Assembly: GCA_040752295.1 (NCBI GenBank)
Contig: JBFMFE010000227.1
Span: 1 to 5,027, forward strand
Direction: 5' to 3'
Length of the DNA: 5,027 bases
Origin: JBFMFE01 sp040752295
GTDB lineage: Bacteria; UBP15; UBA6099; JBFMBQ01
Under the pieces are notes generated by a model that worked only from the letters and a program-made list of their open reading frames with translations, had not been told where the DNA came from and did not search any database. The stretch's first letter is position 1, and each line of letters starts with the position of its first letter. The translations under genes and the position numbers were made by a program. Of the stretch, positions 1 to 5,024 are shown one piece after another.

Positions 1-1082
1 TCGTGGGCGGCGCGTGCGCAACGTCCATCCCCCGCATCATGATGGAGAACAACCCCGTGGACGTCGTCTGCATAGGCGAGGGAGAGGCGACGTGCTCGGG
101 GGTTCTGCGCGCGCTGTCGGGGGGGGGCGGGCTGGACGGCGTGGACGGGATATGGTTCCGCGACGGCGGCGGCGGCATCGTGAGAACCCCTCCGCGGGCG
201 CCGGCGCGCGACCTCGACGCCCTGCCTCACCCCGCGTGGGAGCTTTTCCCGATGGACGTTTACGTGCGCAACCCCATCGGCGCGGTCAACGTCAACAAGT
301 GGATAGACGGCGGCAGGCGCGGCGACGTTCAAAAAAATTCCATGAACCTCACGCCCTCCCGCGGATGCGTTTACAAGTGCACGTTCTGCTACCACGACTT
401 CATGGGTTTCGGCTACCGGTACCGCTCGCCCGAAAACATCGTGGAGGAGATGAAGCTGATCAAGGACAGGTACGGCGTGGAATACTTCCACTTCACGGAC
501 GACTGCTTCGTGACGAGCCGCAGGCACGTCATGCGCTTCTGCGACCTTCTTCTCCGGGAGAACCCCGGCATCGAGTGGGGGTGCGCCGGGAGGGTCAACC
601 TCATGACGGAGGAACTCATCGCCAGAATGAGGGAGGCGGGCTGCGTGCTCATCGGCTACGGGATAGAGTCCGGAAGCCAGAAAATCCTCGACTCCATCAA
701 GAAGCGCGTCTCGGTGGAAAAGGCGAAGGAAGCCGTGCGGCTGACGCAGAAGTACATGGGCTGGGCGGACTGCTCGTTCATCGTCGGTCTGCCCGGCGAG
801 ACGAAAGATACGATCCGGGAAACCGTGGATTTCTGCAAGGAGCTTGCCCTGACTCCCGAAGTGATCTTTTTCGCGACGCCGTACCCGGGGACCGAGTTGT
901 ACGACCTGGCGCTGAAGACGGGGAAAATCCGCGACGAGGAGCAGTACATACTCACACTCGGCGAGCAGGGCGAGAAGGTGCGCGTGAACTTCACCGATTT
1001 TTCCGACGCGGAGCTGACCTGCATAAAAGAGGACATGGTGCGCGAACTTGACGCCTGGAACAAGGTGGTGCACGCCGGGTGA
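1..1082 (+). CDS. B12-binding-type radical SAM protein, C-terminal part (5' truncated by window edge)
   Basis: The reading frame is open at the left edge. The first in-window GTG is probably an internal valine of a Val-Gly-Gly stretch, not a start. Residue numbers count from that codon. Residues 1-30 look like the end of a cobalamin-binding (Rossmann) domain, with the GEGE motif at 25-28. The radical SAM core follows: C122, C126 and C129 form the CxxxCxxC motif that holds the 4Fe-4S cluster. DDCF (166-169), GYGIESGS (218-225) and VGLPGET (261-267) are typical later core motifs, and YPGTELYD (294-301) is typical of the region closing the barrel. Known members of this superfamily include methyltransferases and ring-forming enzymes such as BchE-like and Hpn proteins. 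Nothing here fixes the substrate. The cobalamin-ligand motif would lie upstream of the window. No terminator is obvious after the stop. Class assignment is confident; the specific function is unknown. Confidence 0.9.
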   Translation, partial: VGGACATSIPRIMMENNPVDVVCIGEGEATCSGVLRALSGGGGLDGVDGIWFRDGGGGIVRTPPRAPARDLDALPHPAWELFPMDVYVRNPIGAVNVNKWIDGGRRGDVQKNSMNLTPSRGCVYKCTFCYHDFMGFGYRYRSPENIVEEMKLIKDRYGVEYFHFTDDCFVTSRRHVMRFCDLLLRENPGIEWGCAGRVNLMTEELIARMREAGCVLIGYGIESGSQKILDSIKKRVSVEKAKEAVRLTQKYMGWADCSFIVGLPGETKDTIRETVDFCKELALTPEVIFFATPYPGTELYDLALKTGKIRDEEQYILTLGEQGEKVRVNFTDFSDAELTCIKEDMVRELDAWNKVVHAG

Positions 1083-1115
1083 TCGACGGCGCGGCGGGCG
1101 CACGCGGGGAAATCA

Positions 1116-1126
1116 CGGAAAAAGCC
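1116..1126. repeat. Left direct repeat, putative target-site duplication
   Basis: CGGAAAAAGCC abuts the left terminal inverted repeat and matches 10 of 11 bases of CGGAAAAAACC at 1528-1538, which abuts the right one. The symmetric placement favours a duplicated insertion target. The A-run makes a chance match more likely than for a random 11-mer. Confidence 0.4.
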
Positions 1127-1147
1127 CGTAAGCGCTAACTTAACGGA

Positions 1148-1248
1148 ACATCGAATATCGAACAAGGAACCGCAGAATGTCGAAGGAGAACGAAGACGAA
1201 GGAGGACTTCATAATTCGAAATTCGTTATTCGACATTCGATATTCGTT
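1148..1248. repeat. Palindromic intergenic repeat, about 100 bases
   Basis: This unit is rich in TCGAA and TTCG words. CGAATATCGAA (1152-1162) is the exact reverse complement of TTCGATATTCG (1236-1246). A second pair, GAATGTCGAA (1175-1184) and TTCGACATTC (1229-1238), is also exact and shares part of the same right arm, so two mutually exclusive stems are possible. Translated on the plus strand it gives a peptide containing SKFVIRHSIF. From general experience this is a spurious peptide that recurs where this repeat class is over-annotated. The repeat pairs are seen directly; family membership is recalled, not searched. Confidence 0.65.
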
Positions 1249-1254
1249 TTTGCA

Positions 1255-1494
1255 ATATATGATTCCAGTGCAAAAAGTCCGATTTTACCAAATTTGGGTT
1301 TCATCTATGGTTGCCATACTCCGGTGTTATTGCGAGCGACTTCCCCACACTTGTCATTGCGAGCGAAGCGAAGCAATCTCAAGTTTTTTACTGGCTTTTT
1401 TTGAGATTGCTTCGGTCGCCTTCGGCTCCCTCGCAATGACAGTCAAGACCTGCTTCACTCCTGTTTTGAACTTTTTGCGCCAGAATCAATATAT
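1255..1494. repeat. Imperfect inverted-repeat unit enclosing the ATTGCGAG hairpin
   Basis: The left arm at 1255-1277 (ATATATGATTCCAGTGCAAA continuing to AAG) matches the reverse complement of 1471-1494 at 20 of 24 aligned columns. There are three transition mismatches and a one-base gap. The arms lie about 75 and 30 bases outside the strong hairpin at 1352-1441, so that hairpin may be one module of a larger palindromic unit. The transitions suggest ageing of originally better-matched arms. Confidence 0.5.
1352..1441. repeat. REP-like ATTGCGAG / CTCGCAAT hairpin repeat
   Basis: There are two nested perfect stems. TGTCATTGCGAG (1352-1363) pairs with CTCGCAATGACA (1430-1441), and GAAGCAATCTCAA (1370-1382) pairs with TTGAGATTGCTTC (1401-1413). 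The loop is 18 bases (1383-1400). The joint between the stems is 6 bases on the left and 16 on the right, the latter containing a small GCC-TTC-GGC foldback. The ATTGCGAG...GCAATCTC pattern is a widely dispersed intergenic palindrome known across distant bacteria. Its frames yield spurious peptides such as LSLRAKRSNL. There is no T-run after the right arm, so a Rho-independent terminator is not indicated, though the hairpin could still protect mRNA 3' ends from decay. An 11-base copy of part of the left arm (ATTGCGAGCGA) also occurs at 1329-1339. Confidence 0.8.
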
Positions 1495-1527
1495 CGGTAT
1501 GGCTTTTTTTTAAAGTTAACGCTTATG

Positions 1528-1538
1528 CGGAAAAAACC
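1528..1538. repeat. Right direct repeat, putative target-site duplication
   Basis: CGGAAAAAACC is the partner of the repeat at 1116-1126, with one mismatch. It starts directly after the right terminal inverted repeat that ends at 1527. Confidence 0.4.
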
Positions 1539-1596
1539 GCCTGCCGCCCGCAAATCTGCCGGATTCCCGGTCACAGAATTTTTTTTGTTTCAGCCC

Positions 1597-1625
1597 TTGA
1601 AATCGAAAATCGGGTCGGTTAAAAT
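1597..1625 (+). promoter_or_regulatory. Putative sigma70-type promoter for the flagellar operon
   Basis: TTGAAA (1597-1602) and TAAAAT (1620-1625) are separated by exactly 17 bases, and each matches the housekeeping consensus at 5 of 6 positions. An A/T-rich tract with eight T residues (1579-1586) lies just upstream and could act like an UP element. The expected transcription start is near 1632, giving a leader of about 54 bases before the flgF start. I found no convincing sigma28 or sigma54 flagellar promoter in the gap. The prediction rests on sequence match only, and the organism's sigma factors are unknown. Confidence 0.5.
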
Positions 1626-1672
1626 GCGGGCGTTCGGGCATAAGTGTGCCTTTAGATAAGTATTTTATTGAA

Positions 1673-1682
1673 AGGAGGTGAT
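1673..1682 (+). promoter_or_regulatory. Strong Shine-Dalgarno of flgF, decides the TTG start
   Basis: AGGAGGTGAT is a perfect complement to the usual 16S rRNA 3' end. From GGAGG (1674-1678) to the TTG at 1686 there are 7 bases, which is ideal. An in-frame TTG at 1668 would place this site inside the coding region and add six residues that are not family-like, so it is rejected as the start. Confidence 0.88.
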
Positions 1683-1685
1683 AGA

Positions 1686-2477
1686 TTGATCAGAGGACTT
1701 TACACGTCCACGACGGGCATGCTCGCGAACGAAATCCGCATGGACGACGTCGCGAACAACCTCGCCAACGTGAACACGACCGGCTACAAGGGCGACGTCG
1801 AGGCGATGAAGTCGTTTCCACAGATGCTCGTGCACAGGATAAACGACACGTACCTCAAGGTCAGCGGCATCGAGGGGGAGATGGACCTCAGACCGCTCAT
1901 AGGGATGTCAACGTTCGGCGTCGTGGTTGACGAAATCGCGACCGACCACGCCCAGGGCGAGATATACGTCACGGGCAGGAACTTCGACCTCGCGATTGAC
2001 GGCAGGGGATTTTTCACGCTCCAGACCCCGTTCGGCGAGCGGCTGACACGTGACGGCGAATTCTCGATGAACGCCAGCCACGAGCTTGTCAACTCGCTCG
2101 GCTACCGCGTGATGGGCGAAACGGGACCCGTCGTCCTGAAGGGCAAAAAGTTCGTTGTGGACGAGAAAGGCGCCGTGTTCAACGGCGAGAAAGGCGACGA
2201 GTTCGTTGACCGTCTGAAGATTGTCACGGTGGACGATCTCAGGACCGTCAGGAAGAGGGGGCACAACATGTTCGAGGTCGGTCCCGAACACCCTCAGCCG
2301 CGTCCGGCGGACGACTTCGCGCTTCGCCAGGGCGCAGTCGAAAAATCCAACGTCAACGCCATTTCAATGCTCAGGGACATGGTCCAGATCATGCGCACCT
2401 ACGAGGCGAACCAGAGGGTGATCCTGACGGAGGACCAGGAGTTGGGTCGCGCGGTAAACGACATAGCGCGGCTCTGA
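1686..2477 (+). CDS. flgF: Flagellar proximal rod protein FlgF
   Basis: This is a 263-residue axial protein. It is secreted unprocessed by the flagellar type III system and builds the proximal rod in the periplasm, between the MS-ring-adjacent rod proteins and FlgG. The N-terminus MIRGLYTSTTGM and the signature NNLANVNTTGYK (24-35) are the conserved rod/hook N-terminal domain. The central domain has FDLAIDGRGFF (100-110), LTRDGEFSMN (120-129) and LGYRVMG (138-144). The C-terminal helix, from about LRQGAVEKSNVN (213-224) through MRTYEANQRVI (236-246), pairs with the N-terminal helix in the assembled rod. Length fits FlgF. It lacks the extended segment after the N-terminal signature that marks FlgG, and it precedes a clear flgG. 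The TTG start is set by a perfect Shine-Dalgarno and by alignment of MIRGLY with family N-termini. It is the first gene of the operon, behind a sigma70-like promoter. The paralogue FlgG is the main alternative, but the next gene fits that far better. Confidence 0.88.
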   Translation: MIRGLYTSTTGMLANEIRMDDVANNLANVNTTGYKGDVEAMKSFPQMLVHRINDTYLKVSGIEGEMDLRPLIGMSTFGVVVDEIATDHAQGEIYVTGRNFDLAIDGRGFFTLQTPFGERLTRDGEFSMNASHELVNSLGYRVMGETGPVVLKGKKFVVDEKGAVFNGEKGDEFVDRLKIVTVDDLRTVRKRGHNMFEVGPEHPQPRPADDFALRQGAVEKSNVNAISMLRDMVQIMRTYEANQRVILTEDQELGRAVNDIARL

Positions 2478-2490
2478 TCAACTTGAAAAA

Positions 2491-2601
2491 GGGAGAAAAA
2501 AACAGCCGGACTGCTTGCAGGGGCTGACAGGAGCGCCGACCGACTGAAGCGCTCCGTTCCACGAAACAGAAACACTCGAATAAAACCCGGCTTTTTCTCC
2601 C
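2491..2601 (+). other. Foldable spacer between flgF and flgG (possible RNA structure)
   Basis: The gap at 2478-2652 contains a long-range inverted repeat. GGGAGAAAA (2491-2499) plus AGCCGG (2504-2509) can pair with CCGGCT (2587-2592) plus TTTTCTCCC (2593-2601), 15 base pairs with one 4-base bulge (AAAC) on the left. Inside it, GGAGCGC (2530-2536) pairs exactly with GCGCTCC (2549-2555) around a 12-base loop. No open reading frame, strong promoter or T-tailed terminator is evident here. It may be an mRNA-processing or stability element in the operon transcript. The pairings are seen; the function is inference. Confidence 0.45.
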
Positions 2602-2636
2602 CGCAAACGTCGAAGCGAGACGGTGTGATTACTTTC

Positions 2637-2643
2637 AGGAGGT
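2637..2643 (+). promoter_or_regulatory. Shine-Dalgarno of flgG
   Basis: AGGAGGT lies 10 bases (counted from GGAGG) before the first of two tandem ATG codons, 2653 and 2656. The first ATG gives the better spacing and aligns with the N-terminus of the family, so it is chosen. Confidence 0.8.
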
Positions 2644-2652
2644 AGTTTCGCC

Positions 2653-3441
2653 ATGATGCGATCGCTTTTTACGGCGGCGACGGGTATGCTCGCCGAACAG
2701 CTCAACACCGACAACATCGCCCACAACCTCGCCAACGTCAACACCACAGGCTACAAGATGATGAGGATGAGCTTCCAGGACCTCTTCTACCAGACCATGC
2801 GCGAGGCAGGGACGCCGGTGACACAGGGCGCCTCCATCCCCGAACCCCTCCAGGTCGGACTCGGCACCCGTCCGGTCGCCAACAGAAAAATCTTCACACA
2901 GGGCAACCTCATCCAGACGGAACGCGACCTCGACCTCGCCATCGAGGGCATCGGGTTCTTTCAAATCAGGCTCCCGAACGGCGAAATCGCCTACACCCGC
3001 GACGGCACGTTCGGCATGGACGAGGAGGGAAGCGTCGTCACGTCCGAAGGTTATTACCTCGAGCCGGCGCTCAGCATCCCCGCCGAGGCGGACAGAATTG
3101 ACATCACAACGGACGGACACGTGACAATCAAGATCGCCGGCCAGGTGGACCCGCAGGACATCGGCGACATCAGGCTCGTGCGTTTCATCAACAACGGCGG
3201 ACTGTCCAACATCGGCGAAAACCTCTTTCTCGAGACCGCCGCGTCCGGTCCCCCCATCGAGGGACAGCCGGGGCTGGAGGGCTTCGGGCTGATACGACAG
3301 CGGTTTCTGGAGCAGTCCAACGTGCTCGTGGTCAACGAGATGGTCAACCTCATCGTCGCCCAGCGCGCCTTCGAGGCAAGCTCGAAAGCCATACAGACCT
3401 CCGATGACATGCTGGGAGTCGCCAACAACCTGAAACGGTGA
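2653..3441 (+). CDS. flgG: Flagellar distal rod protein FlgG
   Basis: This is a 262-residue protein, almost the same length as the enteric homologue. It polymerises into the distal rod, the drive shaft that runs through the P and L rings and joins the hook. The N-terminal signature is HNLANVNTTGYK (24-35), with His where the family normally has Asn. The FlgG-specific extension follows, running roughly from FQDLFYQTMR (41-50) to LGTRPVANRKIFTQGNL (70-86). That segment distinguishes the straight rod from the curved hook. The core has LDLAIEGIGFFQI (93-105), AYTRDGTFGMD (113-123) and INNGGLSNIGENLFLET (179-195). The C-terminus has FLEQSNVLVVNEMVNLIVAQRAFE (218-241, cited as ends and length only) and a terminal helix. 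It shares an N-terminal block with flgF at DNA level (34 of 39 bases, 1752-1790 against 2719-2757), reflecting paralogy. A 175-base structured spacer precedes it, and flgA starts 6 bases after its stop. Confidence 0.96.
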   Translation: MMRSLFTAATGMLAEQLNTDNIAHNLANVNTTGYKMMRMSFQDLFYQTMREAGTPVTQGASIPEPLQVGLGTRPVANRKIFTQGNLIQTERDLDLAIEGIGFFQIRLPNGEIAYTRDGTFGMDEEGSVVTSEGYYLEPALSIPAEADRIDITTDGHVTIKIAGQVDPQDIGDIRLVRFINNGGLSNIGENLFLETAASGPPIEGQPGLEGFGLIRQRFLEQSNVLVVNEMVNLIVAQRAFEASSKAIQTSDDMLGVANNLKR

Positions 3442-3442
3442 T
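3437..3442 (+). promoter_or_regulatory. Shine-Dalgarno of flgA overlapping the flgG stop codon
   Basis: GGTGAT, a part of the anti-16S motif, spans the flgG stop TGA (3439-3441) and sits 5 bases before the GTG at 3448. This suggests translational coupling: ribosomes terminating flgG can directly re-initiate on flgA. The ATG at 3441 is in another frame and meets a stop after seven codons, so it is not the start. Confidence 0.55.
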
Positions 3443-3447
3443 GAACC

Positions 3448-4446
3448 GTGGCAGCAACGCTTAAGATCGCTCCGGTAATCGCCCTTTCACTGTTCCTCGC
3501 CCTCGCCGCCGCCGACGCGGGCGCGGTGAAGATCACCGTCCGCGAAAGCTCGGAGGTGTCGGGAACGGCGGTCCTCCTCGGCGACGTCGCGGTGATCGAG
3601 GACGCGACGGACGCACAGGCGCGGAAGCTCGCCTCGCTAAGGATCGGCGCCGCCCCGCCCCCCGCGGGGACACTGACGCTCAACCCGGGGCAGGTGAAAT
3701 CGAGCCTCTACCACGCCGGACTCGACCCGAACGGCATCGCGCTGGTCATACCCGAAGTCGTGCATATCCGAGGACGCGCCACCGTGGTCACCGGCGCGCA
3801 AATCGCCCGCGCGGCGGTGGATTTTCTCCGCGACAATCTCCCCGGCGACGTGAAGAACCTGACCGTGAGCGTCAGGGAGAACCCGCCGGACGTGGTGCTT
3901 CCCCCGGGTGACGTCCAGCTTCGCCCGGTGCTCGACATGCGCCCGGAACGCGCGGGACTGAACGGCTTCCGCATGGAACTCGTGCAGGACGGCAGTGTGC
4001 GCAGGGTGATCGGCATGCAGTCGTACCTCGACCTGGAGATGGAAGTCGTCGTCGCCGCGCGGGACATATCCGCCGGCGCGACGGTCACGGCGCAGGACGT
4101 TGCCGTGGAGCGCAGAAGCGTGTCCGGGCTGCGCCGCGGGACGCTCTTTTCGGTGGACCAGGCGGTGGACAGGATCGCCGTCCGGAACGTTAAAGCGGGA
4201 CGGGAAATCCACGCGGGCGCGCTCGACGTCCCCGCCGACGTGAACACAGGCGACCTGGTGACGATCCAGGCGCGCTCCGGGAACGTGACGGTCACCGCCA
4301 GCGGGAAAGCCATGGGCAAGGGACTGCGGGGCGACACCATCAGGGTTCTGAACCTTGGCACAAAAAAGATTTTAGACGCCGTGATAGTGGACGGCGGCAC
4401 TGTACGCCTGCCGTCCGGTTTTGAGCAGAGGGAGGTGCGCAGGTGA
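3448..4446 (+). CDS. flgA: Flagellar P-ring assembly chaperone FlgA (SAF domain, long form)
   Basis: This is a 332-residue periplasmic chaperone that helps FlgI assemble into the P-ring around the rod. It starts at GTG, with a Sec signal peptide: K6, a hydrophobic run at about 8-22, and likely signal peptidase I cleavage after Ala26 (ADAGA before VKITV). Residues 27-70 (ITVRESSEV... LLGDVAVIED) and 75-130 form the N-terminal region. A middle beta-rich region covers about 135-195. The SAF domain begins near V200 with VAARDISAGATVTAQDV (202-218) and continues with DRIAVRNVKAGREIH (241-255). The closing beta domain has GDLVTIQARSGNVTVTASG (268-286) and GDTIRVLNLGTKKI (295-308). It is about 110 residues longer than the enteric protein (219 aa), owing to the extended N-terminal half seen in other deep-branching lineages. 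It is tightly linked to flgG and overlaps flgH by 4 bases. Other SAF proteins such as CpaB are less likely given the context. Confidence 0.93.
   Translation: MAATLKIAPVIALSLFLALAAADAGAVKITVRESSEVSGTAVLLGDVAVIEDATDAQARKLASLRIGAAPPPAGTLTLNPGQVKSSLYHAGLDPNGIALVIPEVVHIRGRATVVTGAQIARAAVDFLRDNLPGDVKNLTVSVRENPPDVVLPPGDVQLRPVLDMRPERAGLNGFRMELVQDGSVRRVIGMQSYLDLEMEVVVAARDISAGATVTAQDVAVERRSVSGLRRGTLFSVDQAVDRIAVRNVKAGREIHAGALDVPADVNTGDLVTIQARSGNVTVTASGKAMGKGLRGDTIRVLNLGTKKILDAVIVDGGTVRLPSGFEQREVRR
4431..4437 (+). promoter_or_regulatory. Shine-Dalgarno of flgH inside the end of flgA
   Basis: GGAGGTG lies within the last codons of flgA, with 7 bases between GGAGG and the GTG at 4443. That GTG shares the GTGA overlap with the flgA stop, so flgH start and flgA stop are coupled. 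Confidence 0.8.
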
Positions 4447-5024
4447 AACTCTCGGGCGCTGCAATCGGCATTATCGTGTGTATGCTGTCAACCGCCCTTT
4501 CCGCGGGCGCCACTTCGCTGTGGGACGAAAACCGCGGATACCTGTTCCAGGACAACAAGGCGCGGTACGTGGGCGACGTCGTCACGATCGTCGTGAACGA
4601 GGTCGTCTCCGCCACACAGAGGTCCACGACCGAAATCACCCAGACGGAGGAAATGGACAGCGGAACGGGAAAAGGGATAATCGGCAAGTTTCTGGAGGAG
4701 TTCGGCATACAGTCAAGCGACAAGTACACCGGCGAGGGAACGACCAGGTCAACCGGCAACCTAAGGATGACGATCACGGCGGAGGTGGTGGAAGTTCTCC
4801 CCAACGGGAACCTCGTGATCGAGGCGCGCAAGTCGGTCGTGGTGAACAAGGAGACGCAGATAATGGTGCTGTCGGGCGTGATAAGGGGGCGGGACGTCAC
4901 CCGCGATAACACGATCCCCTCGACGAAGATATCCAACGCGCAGCTCAGGTACGAGGGGCGCGGACCCATCGCCAGACGCCAGAAGACCGGCATCCTGAAC
5001 AAGATTTTCGACTGGATATTCTGA
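4443..5024 (+). CDS. flgH: Flagellar L-ring protein FlgH, apparently non-lipidated
   Basis: This is a 193-residue protein of the L-ring, the bushing that surrounds the rod in the outer membrane. The N-terminus is a signal peptide with K2, a hydrophobic run at about 6-19 and probable signal peptidase I cleavage after Ala23 (SAGA before TSLWD). The enteric homologue is a lipoprotein, but no lipobox cysteine is present here: the only Cys (C13) lies in the middle of the hydrophobic core. The mature protein shows SLWDENRGYLFQDNKARYVG (25-44), then VGDVVTIVVNEVVSA (43-57), and a Gly/Thr-rich turn near 95-107. The typical C-terminal half is LPNGNLVIEARKSVVVNKE (119-137), VLSGVIRGRDV (142-152), DNTIPSTKISNAQLRYEGRG (155-174) and a WIF terminus. 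It is shorter than the enteric protein (232 aa), mainly in the variable middle. The start is GTG with a 4-base overlap with flgA. The window ends 3 bases after the stop; flgI is the expected next gene. Confidence 0.95.
   Translation: MKLSGAAIGIIVCMLSTALSAGATSLWDENRGYLFQDNKARYVGDVVTIVVNEVVSATQRSTTEITQTEEMDSGTGKGIIGKFLEEFGIQSSDKYTGEGTTRSTGNLRMTITAEVVEVLPNGNLVIEARKSVVVNKETQIMVLSGVIRGRDVTRDNTIPSTKISNAQLRYEGRGPIARRQKTGILNKIFDWIF

Larger units (their letters stand above)
1127..1527. mobile_element. Putative MITE-like non-autonomous element with terminal inverted repeats
   Basis: The ends form an imperfect 16-base inverted repeat. The left end (1127-1142) reads CGTAAGCGCTAACTTA and the right end (1512-1527), reverse-complemented, reads CATAAGCGTTAACTTT, a match at 13 of 16 positions. 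Directly outside are near-identical 11-base direct repeats, CGGAAAAAGCC (1116-1126) and CGGAAAAAACC (1528-1538), 10 of 11 matching, which resemble a target-site duplication. The interior is visibly richer in A+T than the flanking genes and contains no credible gene, so any transposition would need a transposase supplied elsewhere. It contains two palindromic repeat units, listed separately. The inverted and direct repeats are seen directly; calling the whole a mobile element is inference. Independent small repeats clustered by chance would be the alternative. Confidence 0.5.

Noticed and set aside
1..1082. Idea that the radical SAM enzyme modifies flagellin or is part of the flagellar operon
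   Set aside because: It is separated from flgF by about 600 bases including the insertion, and its motifs do not point to a flagellar substrate.
1177..1404. 75-codon plus-strand open reading frame in the gap
   Set aside because: It is the translation of the palindromic repeats (SKFVIRHSIF, LSLRAKRSNL), with no Shine-Dalgarno of note and no protein-like composition.
1313..1503. GCCATAC (1313-1319) and GTATGGC (1497-1503) inverted pair
   Set aside because: At 7 bases it is short, and its pairing would cross the better-supported 1255-1277 / 1471-1494 pair, so it was not called.
1250..1513. 87-codon plus-strand open reading frame across the REP hairpin
   Set aside because: Its core (CHCERSEAIS) is the REP palindrome in another frame, so it is spurious.
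1527..1586. Possible terminators: GCGG-AAAAAA-CCGC (1527-1540) and CCGG-ATTC-CCGG (1559-1570) before a run of eight T
   Set aside because: The stems are only 4 base pairs, and the T-run starts 8 bases after the second stem, too weak and badly spaced for a Rho-independent terminator.
1638..1654. GCATAAGTGTGCCTTTA resembles the terminal inverted repeat of the MITE-like element
   Set aside because: It needs a gap and several mismatches and has no partner or direct repeat, so chance similarity is likely.
1668..1685. Upstream TTG as the flgF start
   Set aside because: It would put the perfect Shine-Dalgarno inside the gene and add a non-family N-terminus (KGGDR).
2511..2590. Internal promoter for flgG (TTGCAG near 2515, AATAAA near 2579)
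   Set aside because: Spacing between the candidate hexamers is far from 17 bases, and neither has a proper partner.
3637..4400. Long minus-strand open reading frames opposite flgA (and similar ones opposite flgG, flgF and flgH)
   Set aside because: These are shadows of GC-rich coding genes, low-complexity in composition and without recognisable motifs; the plus-strand genes are unambiguous.
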